Notes: generated by a model not told the origin, from the letters alone. A stretch of DNA of 64,000 nt from Pseudomonas extremaustralis (GCF_900102035.1 NZ_LT629689.1:5145001-5209000); one strand, 5' to 3'. Shown: positions 18,203 through 26,964, counted from the stretch's first letter. A program made the numbers and translations.

Positions 18203-18859
18203 ATGAAAAAAATTGTTGGATTGACTCTTGGTCTCGCTTGCCTGGCCGCAGGCCTCAACGCTCAGGCATCCACCAGCGCCGAGCTGATCGTCAGGGGGAC
18301 GATCAAGCCCGTCGCCTGCAACCTCAGCATGACCGGTGGCGGCATTATCAATTACGGCGACATCCCCTCGGGTCAACTGCAGCAGGCGGCGTTCAACCCG
18401 CTTGCGGAAAGAACCACGCCGTTGACCGTCAACTGCGGTAACACACCTGCCAGGTTCGGCCTGAAGTTCGTCGACCTCCAGGCGGGTAGCAAGGTGCCAG
18501 GCATCCTCAATGCACTCGGGGCAGGCTACACCGAGGCGCACAACTATGGCCTGGGCACAGCGTCGGGCCGCAAGACCGGTGGCTTTGCGGTCACCCTCAA
18601 GGACCTCAGGGCGTCGACCACGCCGCTGTATCCCATCATGCGTTCCGGTGTGGGCGCCTGGCAGAGCAGCGACGGCAAGGTTGCCCAATCGCCCACTCAA
18701 TACTCATGGCGCAGCAGCACAGCGATCGTTCCAGCCGCGGTCTCTCAACTGGCCGGGACTATCGCGGTGCGGGCGGTTATCAACAGGGGCCAGGATCTGG
18801 ACCTGAGTCGTGACATTACCCTTGATGGGCGCGCGACACTTGAGTTGAGCTACATCTAA
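18203..18859 (+). CDS. DUF1120-type fimbrial subunit
   Basis: A 218-residue secreted protein, signal peptide MKKIVGLTLGLACLAAGLNAQA. The mature part follows the DUF1120 pattern: ELIVRGTIKPVACNLSMTGGGIINYGDIPSGQL, then LTVNCGNTPARFGLKFVD, with two cysteines spaced for one disulfide. The C-terminus is strand-rich and alternating hydrophobic (ATLELSYI), as in pilins that donate a strand. It is the first gene of a chaperone-usher operon and is followed by a stem-loop, so it is likely the main subunit. Family assignment is by recognition. Confidence 0.82.
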   Translation: MKKIVGLTLGLACLAAGLNAQASTSAELIVRGTIKPVACNLSMTGGGIINYGDIPSGQLQQAAFNPLAERTTPLTVNCGNTPARFGLKFVDLQAGSKVPGILNALGAGYTEAHNYGLGTASGRKTGGFAVTLKDLRASTTPLYPIMRSGVGAWQSSDGKVAQSPTQYSWRSSTAIVPAAVSQLAGTIAVRAVINRGQDLDLSRDITLDGRATLELSYI

Positions 18860-18870
18860 GCGACTGAAAT

Positions 18871-18912
18871 ACAGCCGACCAAGATACTCCGTGTTTCTTG
18901 TCGGCTGTTTTT
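18871..18912 (+). terminator. Stem-loop/terminator after major subunit
   Basis: ACAGCCGAC and GTCGGCTGT form a 9-bp perfect stem, extended by AAGA/TCTT past one bulged C, and are followed by TTTTTA. It lies between the first subunit and the chaperone gene of one operon. It probably acts as a partial terminator that keeps subunit mRNA in excess of chaperone and usher mRNA. Confidence 0.75.
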
Positions 18913-18964
18913 ACGTGGGCGTCTGGTTATCAATCGTCAACTTCAAGGTCGTGGGGAGCGCTGA

Positions 18965-19681
18965 GTGCTTAGTCTTTCAGTAATAAATAATCTGCGGTTG
19001 TTGTGTGCAAGTGTGTGTATCGGATTTGTCGGTATTACCGTGGCGGACGGTATGTTGCCGGAAACTACGGTAGTTGTGCTTTATGAGGAACAGGGCGAAG
19101 CCACGATAAACATCAAGAATACCGACGCGGCGCCGGCGCTGTTGCATTCGGTCGTGGAAAACGTGCCCGAAGACCTGGAGCCGTTATTGATTGTGACGCC
19201 ACCCATAACGCGTGTGGAAGCCGGTGAAACCCAGCTGGTGCGCTTCATCGGCACCTTGCAGGAACCCCTGAAGACCCAACGCCTGAAACGCGTGACTTTC
19301 GAGGGCATCCCCCAGGCGCGCGTCGGCGGCGGTGCGACCATTGGTATCACCCTGCGGCAGAATTTGCCGTTGATCCTGCACCCGCGAGGCCTGCCCGTGC
19401 ACCACAGCCCTTGGGAGCTGCTGAAGTGGCAGCGTGCAGGGGAGCGTCTCACGGTTCACAACGACAGCGCCTATGTGGTGCGCCTGGCGCCGGAGGTGCA
19501 GTTGCTTCCGCAAGGCGTGCTGGCAACGTTGCCGCGAACCTACGTGTTGCCGGGCGAAGCGCTGACGCTCAAGGTTGAAGGTTCGTTGGAGGGCGTGGCA
19601 GGCGTCGAAATCCATCCGGCGACGATCTACGGGTTTTCGGCAGACAGTCACCGAGCCTCGATCGATACCGATGGGAGTTGA
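18965..19681 (+). CDS. Periplasmic fimbrial chaperone
   Basis: A 238-residue protein with a GTG start (GGGGAG 6 nt upstream) and a signal sequence to about residue 28. The N-terminal Ig-like domain reads TTVVVLYEEQGEATINIKN, and PPITRVEAGETQLVRFI is the hallmark of PapD-type chaperones. The usual FWLNV motif before the G1 strand is replaced by RLKRVTFEGIPQ, so this is a divergent member. The C-terminal domain holds LTVHNDSAYVVRLAPEV. It should bind subunits in the periplasm and deliver them to the usher encoded 7 nt downstream. Confidence 0.85.
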   Translation: MLSLSVINNLRLLCASVCIGFVGITVADGMLPETTVVVLYEEQGEATINIKNTDAAPALLHSVVENVPEDLEPLLIVTPPITRVEAGETQLVRFIGTLQEPLKTQRLKRVTFEGIPQARVGGGATIGITLRQNLPLILHPRGLPVHHSPWELLKWQRAGERLTVHNDSAYVVRLAPEVQLLPQGVLATLPRTYVLPGEALTLKVEGSLEGVAGVEIHPATIYGFSADSHRASIDTDGS

Positions 19682-19688
19682 TCGGGCC

Positions 19689-22190
19689 ATGACCAACCTG
19701 TCGAGTCATCGATCTGCCGCTTCCTGCTGGCCGCGCCGACCCACCCTGCTCGTGGGGGTTGCCACGCTATGGAGCTTGCCGGGCCTCGTTCCTGCCCTGG
19801 AGCTGGGCGAGGGGTTCGATCTGGCGGCGCTCACCACCCACGGTATCGACCCGAAAGTCTCCGACTACTTCCGCAGTGCGGCGCGGTTTCGCGAGGGTGT
19901 CCATGTAGTGGGGCTGCGGGTCAATGGAGACCCCCTCGGCCTGGTGGATGCGCGGTTCGACGCCCAAGGGCAATTGTGTTTTACGCCGGGGTTGCTGGAA
20001 AAAGCGGGCCTGGTAAAGCCCGGTGATGTCGTTCGCGCCGCGGCTACTGCAGATCAGGCCTGTCACGACTTTCTCGGGGCCTTCCCCACAACGATGGTGC
20101 GGCTGCGGCCTGGCAGCGACGAAGTGGCGCTGGTGGTGCCGACCGGTTCACTGCGTGAGCCGCAATGGGATGCCGGGGAGTTTGCCCGGGGCGGTGCGGC
20201 AGCGATGTTCAACTATGACGTGCAGGGTTTAGACAGCCATTCGCGCAGCGGGCCCAGCCGCTTCGTTTCGGCCTATACCGAGGCAGGCTTCAACTTGGGC
20301 GATTGGCTCGTGCGTAGCCGCCAATTCTATGTGTCCGACAACGGTACAGCCCGTACCGAGCATCTGTATGCCTACGCCCAGCGGGATATCGCCGCGTTGC
20401 AATCGACCTTTCAGGTGGGGCAGCTTTCCAGCAACAACCCGTTGTTTGGCGGCATCCAGCTGTCCGGCGTGCAGTTTTCTCCCGATGGTCAATCGCGGGC
20501 GCCGGCGGGCAGCAACAATGCGGTGGTCGAAGGGCTGGCCCAGAGCCAGTCGCGGATTGAAGTGCGCCAGTCCGGTGTGTTGATTCACAGCACGCTGGTG
20601 CCGGAAGGTCCCTTCAGGTTGACGGGCCTGCCCCTGCTCAACGGCACCAGTGACCTGGAGGTCAGCGTCATCGATGTGCGCGGTGCCAAGCGCAGCTTCG
20701 TGGTGCCGGCGGCCTCTTTCGCGGGGGCTGTTCCGGCGGCCCCCGGTTATTACTTCGCCCTTGGCAAGGTGCGTGAAAATGCCCAGGAGGAGGCTCGGTC
20801 GCCGGTAGTTGCCATGGGCGGCGGCACCTGGGGCCTGGGGCGCGACACCTCGGCGGGCCTGGGCCTGTTGGGCACCGATGAGTACGGGGCGGCAGGGGGC
20901 ACCCTGAGCCATGTGTTTTTCCAGCGGGTTTCCGTGGGGGCGCGTCATAACCTGTCTCGGGACAGCCGTAATGCCGTATCCGGGTCACGCAGCAGCGTGT
21001 CCGTGAGCAGCCCGGTGTTCGCCAATATCGATGCCAACCTCAGCGCAACCACGCAGACCCGTGGTTACCGGGAAGTGCTTGAAGCGGGCCGCTCGCCCAA
21101 GGTCGACGAGCTGGATTCGCGCTTCAAGAACCAATATACGGCGGGCCTGAGCTGGGTCGATGACACCTTGGGTGCCTTCTCCCTGGGCTATACCCGTAGT
21201 GCGCAGGTGAATGGGCAAGCCACCGAACATGTGTTCGCCTCCTGGAACAAGTCGTTGCGCTACGCCGATATCGCGCTGGTCGCCGATTCCCAGGTGGGCG
21301 GCACTTCGCCGCGCCGCAACGTCAATGATCCGGATCGCCGGCGTGATACTGCGCGGGACAATGACCTGTCCGTGCGGTTGCAGGTCAGCGTGCCCTTGGG
21401 CGGGGATCGTCGCGTGAACAGCTACATCAGCCGTCGTGGGGATCAGTCCCGAGCGGGTACCGCACTCAGCGAGCGGGTCAATGAGTATGTGAATTACGAG
21501 GTGGGCGTCGAGCGCGACCTCAGTGCACGCGAGCAATCGATGCATGGCCGGGTGGACCTGATGCCTCGTTATACCCGCGTGGGCCTCGGGGTCAGTCGCG
21601 ACCCATCGGGTACCCGCTATTCAGGGCAATTGCAGGGCGGCGTAGTGGCTCATGGTGGCGGGGTGACTTTTTCGCCCTACGCGGTGCAGGACACATTCGG
21701 CATCGTCTCGGTAGGTGACATCGGCTCTGCCAGGATCGATACCCCGCAAGGTCCGGTCTGGACCGACTTCAGCGGGCAGGCCGTTCTCCCTGCCTTGCCG
21801 GCCTACACCAACAGTCGTATCGAGGTACAAACCCAATCCTTGCCAAAACGCGTGGACTTGAAGAACGGCACCCAGGTGCTCGCCGCGGGGCGAGGGTCTT
21901 TCAATAACGTGGCATTCGATGTGGTGAAAGTGCGTCGGGTCTTGATCTCCGCCAGCGATGCACAAGGTCGACCGTTGCCTCAGGGGGCTGCGGTGTTCGA
22001 CAAGGACAATCGCTTCCTCACCAGCGTGGTGGGTGAGGGCATGATTTTCCTGAACGACGCCAATGACGCGCCAAACCTGCGGGTGTCACTGTCGGACTCT
22101 TCCTCCTGCCTGCTGAACCTTGCCCCCGAGACCCAGGCCGACAATGACAAGTTCTACGAGACAACATCGGCGGTGTGCCATGGTCGCTAA
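19689..22190 (+). CDS. Fimbrial outer-membrane usher
   Basis: An 833-residue usher. I chose ATG 19689 (MTNLSSHRSAASCW) with GGGAG 11 nt upstream; ATG 19671 is an alternative and would overlap the chaperone. A signal-like segment is followed by an N-terminal chaperone-binding domain (VDARFDAQGQLCFTPGLLEKAGL), then the barrel with typical YAQRDIAALQSTFQVGQLSSNNPLF, SRIEVRQSGVLIHSTLVPEGPFRLTGLP and NGTSDLEVSVIDVRG, and a C-terminal domain with KNGTQVLAAGRG and FLNDANDAPNLRV. Ushers form the pore through which pilus subunits are secreted and assembled. It overlaps the next gene by 11 bp. Confidence 0.92.
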   Translation: MTNLSSHRSAASCWPRRPTLLVGVATLWSLPGLVPALELGEGFDLAALTTHGIDPKVSDYFRSAARFREGVHVVGLRVNGDPLGLVDARFDAQGQLCFTPGLLEKAGLVKPGDVVRAAATADQACHDFLGAFPTTMVRLRPGSDEVALVVPTGSLREPQWDAGEFARGGAAAMFNYDVQGLDSHSRSGPSRFVSAYTEAGFNLGDWLVRSRQFYVSDNGTARTEHLYAYAQRDIAALQSTFQVGQLSSNNPLFGGIQLSGVQFSPDGQSRAPAGSNNAVVEGLAQSQSRIEVRQSGVLIHSTLVPEGPFRLTGLPLLNGTSDLEVSVIDVRGAKRSFVVPAASFAGAVPAAPGYYFALGKVRENAQEEARSPVVAMGGGTWGLGRDTSAGLGLLGTDEYGAAGGTLSHVFFQRVSVGARHNLSRDSRNAVSGSRSSVSVSSPVFANIDANLSATTQTRGYREVLEAGRSPKVDELDSRFKNQYTAGLSWVDDTLGAFSLGYTRSAQVNGQATEHVFASWNKSLRYADIALVADSQVGGTSPRRNVNDPDRRRDTARDNDLSVRLQVSVPLGGDRRVNSYISRRGDQSRAGTALSERVNEYVNYEVGVERDLSAREQSMHGRVDLMPRYTRVGLGVSRDPSGTRYSGQLQGGVVAHGGGVTFSPYAVQDTFGIVSVGDIGSARIDTPQGPVWTDFSGQAVLPALPAYTNSRIEVQTQSLPKRVDLKNGTQVLAAGRGSFNNVAFDVVKVRRVLISASDAQGRPLPQGAAVFDKDNRFLTSVVGEGMIFLNDANDAPNLRVSLSDSSSCLLNLAPETQADNDKFYETTSAVCHGR

Positions 22191-22713
22191 GTTCAAAGGC
22201 ATCGGCGGGGTAATGCTGTGCATGCTGCTGATGGTCCAGGGGGCGCGGGCGGACGACTGTCGGTTGTCCATCAGCCAGTCCCGTGTCGATTACGGCGTCA
22301 TTCACAGGGAGGCCCTGGTCGAGAGACCTTCGGTTGCGCTGGGTACGCGTACGCTGCACTTGAACGTACTCTGCACGGAGCCTTCGGCAATGGCATTGCG
22401 GTTTACCGGAGCAGCAGAAGGGCAGGGTTTTCGCTTTGGTCGTGAGGGACGCATGCGTCTGACGCTCAGGCACGCCCAGGTGGATGGGCGTGCCATCGAT
22501 TGGAGGATGGCCCACCTTCCCGGCGAGACCGCCAGCGGCCAGTTGCTACCGGGGCAGGTTCTGGTGGCCGGCTCGCCGGGAAAGCGGCTGACGGCCCAGG
22601 TCGATATCGACACCGACCTGCCCTCGGACGCCTTGCAGGTGCGCAGTGAGACGATCCTGGAGGGGCTGGGCCGCTTCGAGCTGGTCAGTCCGGCTGTTCC
22701 GTTGAGCCGATGA
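22180..22713 (+). CDS. Second fimbrial subunit (DUF1120-like)
   Basis: A 177-residue secreted protein, MVAKFKGIGGVMLCMLLMVQGARA signal. The mature start DDCRLSISQSRVDYGVIHREAL has the same Cys-x-Leu-Ser and DYG pattern as the first subunit, and LHLNVLCTE supplies the second cysteine of a disulfide. It is a smaller, diverged subunit, perhaps a tip or adaptor. The start overlaps the usher's end, so translation is coupled. The 3' end overlaps the convergent ABC transporter gene by 29 bp, with no terminator between. Confidence 0.75.
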   Translation: MVAKFKGIGGVMLCMLLMVQGARADDCRLSISQSRVDYGVIHREALVERPSVALGTRTLHLNVLCTEPSAMALRFTGAAEGQGFRFGREGRMRLTLRHAQVDGRAIDWRMAHLPGETASGQLLPGQVLVAGSPGKRLTAQVDIDTDLPSDALQVRSETILEGLGRFELVSPAVPLSR

Positions 22714-23422
22714 AGTTGGCGAGCTCGGGGGTTCGCGGGTTGGCGAACAATACCTTGGGGTCACCCACTTCGTGCACCTTGCCCTGGTGCATGAACACCA
22801 GCTTGTCGCCGACTTCGCGGGCAAAGCGCATTTCGTGGGTGACCATGATCAAGGTCATACCGTCCTTGGCCAGTTGGCGCACCACGCTGAGCACTTCGTT
22901 GACCAGTTCCGGGTCCAGGGCAGAGGTGATTTCGTCACACAGCAGCACCTTGGGCGACATCGCCAGGGCGCGGGCAATGGCGACCCGCTGTTGCTGGCCG
23001 CCGGACAAACGATCGGGAAACGCGTCGAACTTTTCTCCCAGGCCGACGCGTTCCAGCATCTGTCTGGCCAGTTTCGCCGCCTTGGCCTTGGGCACTTTCT
23101 GCACCACTTGCGGCGCGAGCATGACGTTTTCGCCCACCGTCAGGTGCGGAAACAGGTTGAACTGCTGGAACACCATGCCGACTTTCTGTCGCAGGCTGCG
23201 CAGGTCGGCGCGGGCGGCGTCGAGGTATTCGCCGTCGACCTCGATCACGCCATCGTTGATCGACTCCAGGCCATTGAGGGTCCGCAGCAAGGTGGACTTG
23301 CCCGAGCCGCTGCGGCCGATGATCGCCACCACCTGGCCTTCTTCGACCGTCAGGTCGATGCCCTTGAGGACGTGGTGATCGCCGTAATACTTATGCAGGG
23401 CGGAAATTCTAAGCAGAGGCAT
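22685..23422 (-). CDS. Polar amino-acid ABC transporter ATPase
   Basis: A 245-residue ABC ATPase starting MPLLRISALHKYYGDHHVLKGIDL. Walker A is GRSGSGKST near residue 38, signature LSGGQQQRVAIARAL and Walker B VLLCDEITSALDPE. The pattern is that of the GlnQ/HisP polar amino-acid group. It is the last gene of a four-gene import operon (binding protein, two permeases, ATPase) and overlaps the upstream permease by 14 bp. In the signature neighbourhood the usual DEPTSALD is DEITSALD, a common variant in this group. Confidence 0.92.
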   Translation of the reverse strand: MPLLRISALHKYYGDHHVLKGIDLTVEEGQVVAIIGRSGSGKSTLLRTLNGLESINDGVIEVDGEYLDAARADLRSLRQKVGMVFQQFNLFPHLTVGENVMLAPQVVQKVPKAKAAKLARQMLERVGLGEKFDAFPDRLSGGQQQRVAIARALAMSPKVLLCDEITSALDPELVNEVLSVVRQLAKDGMTLIMVTHEMRFAREVGDKLVFMHQGKVHEVGDPKVLFANPRTPELANFIGSTEQPD

Positions 23423-24059
23423 GCAGTCTCCTTTCCAGGTAGCGCGCACTGAGGGACAAGGGGTAGCAGAGCAGGAAGTAACCAAGGGCCACGAGGCCGT
23501 AGACCATGAAGGGTTCGAAGGTGGCGTTGGCGAGCATGCCGCCGGTCTTGGTCAGTTCGGTGAAGCCGATGATCGATGTCACGGCAGTGCCCTTGACCAC
23601 CTGCACCGAGAAACCCACGGTGGGCGCCACGGCAATCCGCAGGGCTTGAGGCAGGATCACATAGCGCAATTGTTCAAGAGGGTTCAACGCCAGGCTGGCC
23701 GATGCCTCCCACTGTCCGTGGGCGATGGAGTCGACGCAACCGCGCCAGATTTCGGCGAGGTAGGCGCTGGTGAAGAGGGTCAGGGCAATCGCGGCTGCCA
23801 GCCAGGGCGAAATATCCACCCCGAGCAGGGCGACGCCGAAAAACACCAGGAACAGCTGCATCAGCAGCGGCGTGCCCTGGAACAGTTCGATATAGGTACG
23901 GGCGACGTTGCGCGGGAAGGCTTTTTGGCTGATGCGCATCGTCATCACCAGCAAGCCGATCAGCCCGCCACCGATAAACGCCACCAGCGACAGCAGCACG
24001 GTCCACTGCAGGCCGGTGAGCAGATTGCGCACGATGTCCCAGAAGGAAAAATCACTCAT
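23409..24059 (-). CDS. Amino-acid ABC transporter permease 2
   Basis: A 216-residue inner-membrane protein, MSDFSFWDIVRNLLTGLQWTVLLS, of the HisM/GlnP type. The five hydrophobic segments and the permease loop around SAYLAEIWRGCVDSIAHGQWEAS (EAA motif, 120-145) are visible, as is the PQALRIAVAP motif. The start overlaps the preceding permease by 4 bp (ATGA). It pairs with the other permease to form the membrane channel. Confidence 0.9.
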   Translation of the reverse strand: MSDFSFWDIVRNLLTGLQWTVLLSLVAFIGGGLIGLLVMTMRISQKAFPRNVARTYIELFQGTPLLMQLFLVFFGVALLGVDISPWLAAAIALTLFTSAYLAEIWRGCVDSIAHGQWEASASLALNPLEQLRYVILPQALRIAVAPTVGFSVQVVKGTAVTSIIGFTELTKTGGMLANATFEPFMVYGLVALGYFLLCYPLSLSARYLERRLHASA

Positions 24060-24724
24060 CGGCTGTTCCTCATCACAAACCGCCGACCGATCCAGTTGAG
24101 CAACTGGCGAATCATCAACGCCATGCACAGGTACACCAGGGTGGTCAGGGCATAGGTTTCAAACGCACGGAAGTTGCGCGACTGGATAAAGTTGGCGGCA
24201 AAACTCAGTTCCTCGGTGGCGATCTGCGAGCACACCGCCGAACCGAGCATCACGATGATGATCTGGCTGCTCAGGGCCGGCCAGACTTTGCCCAGCGCCG
24301 GCAGCAGCACCACATAGCGGAACGCTTCGAAGCGCGTCATCGCCAGCGCGGCGGCGGCTTCCAGTTGCCCGCGAGGGATGGCCTGGATGCCGGCGCGGAT
24401 AATCTCGGTGGAATAGGCGCCCAGGTTGATCACCATCGCCAGCACGGCGGCTTGCCACTCGGTGATTTTCAGCCCCAGGGAGGGCAGGCCGAAGAAGATA
24501 AAGAACAACTGCACCAAAAATGGTGTGTTGCGGATCAACTCGACATACACCCCGAAAAACCACGCGAACGGTTGGATCTTCCACGCCCGTACCACTGCGC
24601 CCACAGTACCCAGGGCGATCCCCAGGATCGCGCCGATAGCGGTCAGTTCAAGGGTGAACAGGGCGCCGCGCAACAGCAGGTCGGTATTGGCCAGCACCGG
24701 CACAAAGTCGAATTGATAGGCCAT
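24056..24724 (-). CDS. Amino-acid ABC transporter permease 1
   Basis: A 222-residue inner-membrane protein, MAYQFDFVPVLANTDLLLRGALFTLELTAIG, of the polar amino-acid permease family. The EAA loop is GAYSTEIIRAGIQAIPRGQLEAA, followed by LPALGKVWPALSSQ. It lies between the binding-protein gene (14 nt away) and the second permease (4-bp overlap). Both permeases differ enough to form a heterodimer. Confidence 0.9.
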   Translation of the reverse strand: MAYQFDFVPVLANTDLLLRGALFTLELTAIGAILGIALGTVGAVVRAWKIQPFAWFFGVYVELIRNTPFLVQLFFIFFGLPSLGLKITEWQAAVLAMVINLGAYSTEIIRAGIQAIPRGQLEAAAALAMTRFEAFRYVVLLPALGKVWPALSSQIIIVMLGSAVCSQIATEELSFAANFIQSRNFRAFETYALTTLVYLCMALMIRQLLNWIGRRFVMRNSR

Positions 24725-24738
24725 GGGTCAGCTCCGCT

Positions 24739-25524
24739 TCAGAGATCGGCAGGCAATGGTTCTTTCAGCCATTGCATTGCGTTCTTTTCCAGGCTGCCGT
24801 CAGCCTTGGCCGCCACCAGGATCTGGTTGACCTTCTCCAGCAGCGCCGGCTCGTTCTTGTTCACGCCTACGTAGACCGGCGAATCCTTGAGCTTCACTTT
24901 CAGTGCCGGGACCCGTTTCGGGTTGCGCTCGCTGATGGCCACCATCACCACGTTGCCGCTGGCGATCAGGTCGACCTGGCCGGCCAGGTAGGCGGCGATG
25001 GTCGAGTTGTTGTCTTCGAAGCGCTTGATCGTGGCTTCCTTGGGGGCTACGGCGGTCAGCTCGATGTCTTCGATCGCGCCACGGGTCACGCTGATGGTCT
25101 TGCCCTTGAGGTCGTCAGTGGTGCTGATCGCGGCGTCAGGCGGGCCGAACACGGCCAGGTAGAACGGTGCGTAGGCCTTGGAGAAATCGATGACCTTCTC
25201 GCGTTCTGGGTTCTTGCCCAGGCTGGAAATCACCAGGTCGACCTTGCCGGTGGTGAGGAACGGAATGCGGTTGGTGCTGTTGACCGGGGTCAGCTCCAGC
25301 TTGACCTTGAGCTGGTCCGCCAGCAGCTTGGCGGTATCGATGTCCAGGCCACGTGGCTTCATGTCGGGGCCGACCGAGCCGAACGGTGGGAAGTCCTGAG
25401 GCACGGCGACCTTCAGGGTGCCGCGGGCGACGATGTCGTCCAGACCATTGGCCTGGGCGGGTGCCTGGCTCAGCATCAGGCTGGCAAACAGGGCAGTGAA
25501 CAGGGCGCTGCAGCGCTTGGTCAT
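24739..25524 (-). CDS. Amino-acid ABC transporter substrate-binding protein
   Basis: A 261-residue periplasmic protein. The start MTKRCSALFTALFASLMLSQAPAQA at 25524 has a GGAGAG site upstream and gives a clean signal peptide; the longer open frame is not used. The mature part has the family-3 binding protein pattern: GLDIDTAKLLADQLKVKLEL, PVNSTNRIPFLTTGKVDLVIS and REKVIDFSKAYAPF. The STNRIPFL segment resembles acidic/polar amino-acid binders, but I do not name the substrate. It is the first gene of the operon and probably controlled by the divergent FadR-type regulator. Confidence 0.9.
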   Translation of the reverse strand: MTKRCSALFTALFASLMLSQAPAQANGLDDIVARGTLKVAVPQDFPPFGSVGPDMKPRGLDIDTAKLLADQLKVKLELTPVNSTNRIPFLTTGKVDLVISSLGKNPEREKVIDFSKAYAPFYLAVFGPPDAAISTTDDLKGKTISVTRGAIEDIELTAVAPKEATIKRFEDNNSTIAAYLAGQVDLIASGNVVMVAISERNPKRVPALKVKLKDSPVYVGVNKNEPALLEKVNQILVAAKADGSLEKNAMQWLKEPLPADL

Positions 25525-25636
25525 GGCAACTCTCCGAGAAGGGCGAAGGATTTTTCTGGATTTGCTCAGTGCACAGCCCATGCCAGCCGCGCTCGGATCG
25601 TCTGCAGGGCTGGAGTTCATTGAGCTGAGGTGGTCT

Positions 25637-25653
25637 TACTGGTCTGAACAGTA
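25637..25653. promoter_or_regulatory. Palindromic FadR-type operator
   Basis: TACTGGTCTGAACAGTA, a 17-bp palindrome with only the centre and one symmetric pair mismatched. It resembles the E. coli FadR site AACTGGTCNGACCTGTT. It sits in the middle of the 255-bp region between the binding-protein gene and the FadR-family regulator gene, as expected for a site controlling one or both. Confidence 0.6.
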
Positions 25654-25779
25654 GGCAGGCTTTTCGCACCCTTTTCGAGCGCCGGTAAAATTGCGCGAGC
25701 CCCTTTGGGGCGTGGCTTGCCGCCAGCCGCGAATAGCTTTACAACTAGCCGCACAGCTGACCGAAAACTTGAGTTTTTT

Positions 25780-26475
25780 ATGACTTCCATCGCCCAAGCC
25801 GTACCCGAAGCGGCCCTGCAGGCCATCCGCAAACTGATCAAGCAGCACGGCTTCGGACCGGGCGATGCGTTGCCGTCCCAGCGCGACCTGGCGGTGCAGT
25901 TGGGGGTGAGTCGGGCGTCGTTGCGCGAGGCGTTGTCGTCCCTGAGTGCCTTGGGCGTCGTCAGTGTGCAGCCGGGCAAGGGGGTGTTCGTGCAGGCGAT
26001 CGATGAGACGCCGTCGTTCGCCTGGCCTTTTACGGCGCAGGCCACGCCGCTGGATATCTTCCAGTTGCGCTATGCCCTTGAGGGGTTCGCGGCGGGGTTG
26101 GCGGCGGTGACGTTGACGATCGACGAGCTGGACAGCCTGGAGGACAACGTCGAGGCGATGCGCAAGGTGCTCAAGGCCGGTGACTTCGATGCAGCCAACC
26201 GGCTGGACTTCGAATTCCACCAACGCATCCTGCTCGCCAGCGGCAACCAGGCGATGGTGAGCATTCTCAGCACCAGCGCCGAGGTGTTCCTGGAGAGCCA
26301 GAAGCTACCGTTCATCCGACCGGAACGGGCCATGGAGACCTGGCAGGAGCATCGCAAGATCCTGCGTGCATTGGCCCGTCGCGCCAGCGCGGCGGCGCAG
26401 AAAACCATGCAGGAACATGTACGTAACGCGGCGTTGCGTACCGGCATTGCCTTCGTTACCCCTGTAACTCCGTGA
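25780..26475 (+). CDS. FadR-family (GntR/FCD) transcriptional regulator
   Basis: A 231-residue DNA-binding protein, MTSIAQAVPEAALQAIRKLI. The GntR winged helix is at about 10-75 with GDALPSQRDLAVQLGVSRASLREALSSLSALGVVSVQPGKGVFV. The C-terminal FCD domain follows, with helices FQLRYALEGFAAGLAA, FDAANRLDFEFHQRIL and EHRKILRALARRA, including the histidines that usually bind a metal and ligand. It is divergent from the amino-acid ABC operon, with a FadR-like palindrome between them. A repressor of that operon released by the transported compound or a product is inferred. Confidence 0.88.
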   Translation: MTSIAQAVPEAALQAIRKLIKQHGFGPGDALPSQRDLAVQLGVSRASLREALSSLSALGVVSVQPGKGVFVQAIDETPSFAWPFTAQATPLDIFQLRYALEGFAAGLAAVTLTIDELDSLEDNVEAMRKVLKAGDFDAANRLDFEFHQRILLASGNQAMVSILSTSAEVFLESQKLPFIRPERAMETWQEHRKILRALARRASAAAQKTMQEHVRNAALRTGIAFVTPVTP

Positions 26476-26596
26476 GTCGGGCCATACCCAAACTCATGGC
26501 CCATCATAGGAAGACTCAATCAGAGGCAGCTTCCTGAACGAGGGAAGGGCAGCTATGATGGGCAACGTTTTTTTTGCTTACAATCCGGAGACATCC

Positions 26597-26926
26597 ATGA
26601 GCAACGATCTTATCAAGCACGTCACCGACGCGACCTTTGAGGCCGAAGTACTCAAGGCTGCTGGCCCGGTGCTGGTTGACTACTGGGCTGAGTGGTGCGG
26701 CCCTTGCAAAATGGTCGCTCCTGTCCTGGACGACATTGCAACCACCTACGAAGGCAAACTGACCATTGCCAAGCTGAACATCGACGACAACCAGGATACC
26801 CCGACCAAACACGGCGTGCGCGGTATTCCTACACTGATGCTGTTCAAGAACGGCAACGTCGAAGCGACTAAAGTAGGCGCGCTGTCGAAGTCTCAGTTGC
26901 AAGCATTCCTCGACGCACATCTCTAA
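26597..26926 (+). CDS. trxA: Thioredoxin 1
   Basis: A 109-residue cytoplasmic redox protein (the E. coli length), [19 protein letters not shown]. The active site WCGPCK lies near residue 33 and the cis-proline loop is RGIPTLMLF near 75. The upstream ATG (26555) would add a non-conserved extension; a CGGAG site lies just before 26597. A strong terminator follows and then rho, the usual trxA-rho order. Confidence 0.97.
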   Translation: MSNDLIKHVTDATFEAEVLKAAGPVLVDYWAEWCGPCKMVAPVLDDIATTYEGKLTIAKLNIDDNQDTPTKHGVRGIPTLMLFKNGNVEATKVGALSKSQLQAFLDAHL

Positions 26927-26934
26927 GCGTCGTC

Positions 26935-26964
26935 AAAAAAGCCCCGCAAATTGCGGGGCTTTTT
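26935..26964 (+). terminator. Rho-independent terminator of trxA
   Basis: GCCCCGCAA / TTGCGGGGC stem at 26941-26959, flanked by A6 upstream and T5 downstream: a strong, potentially bidirectional terminator. Confidence 0.93.
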
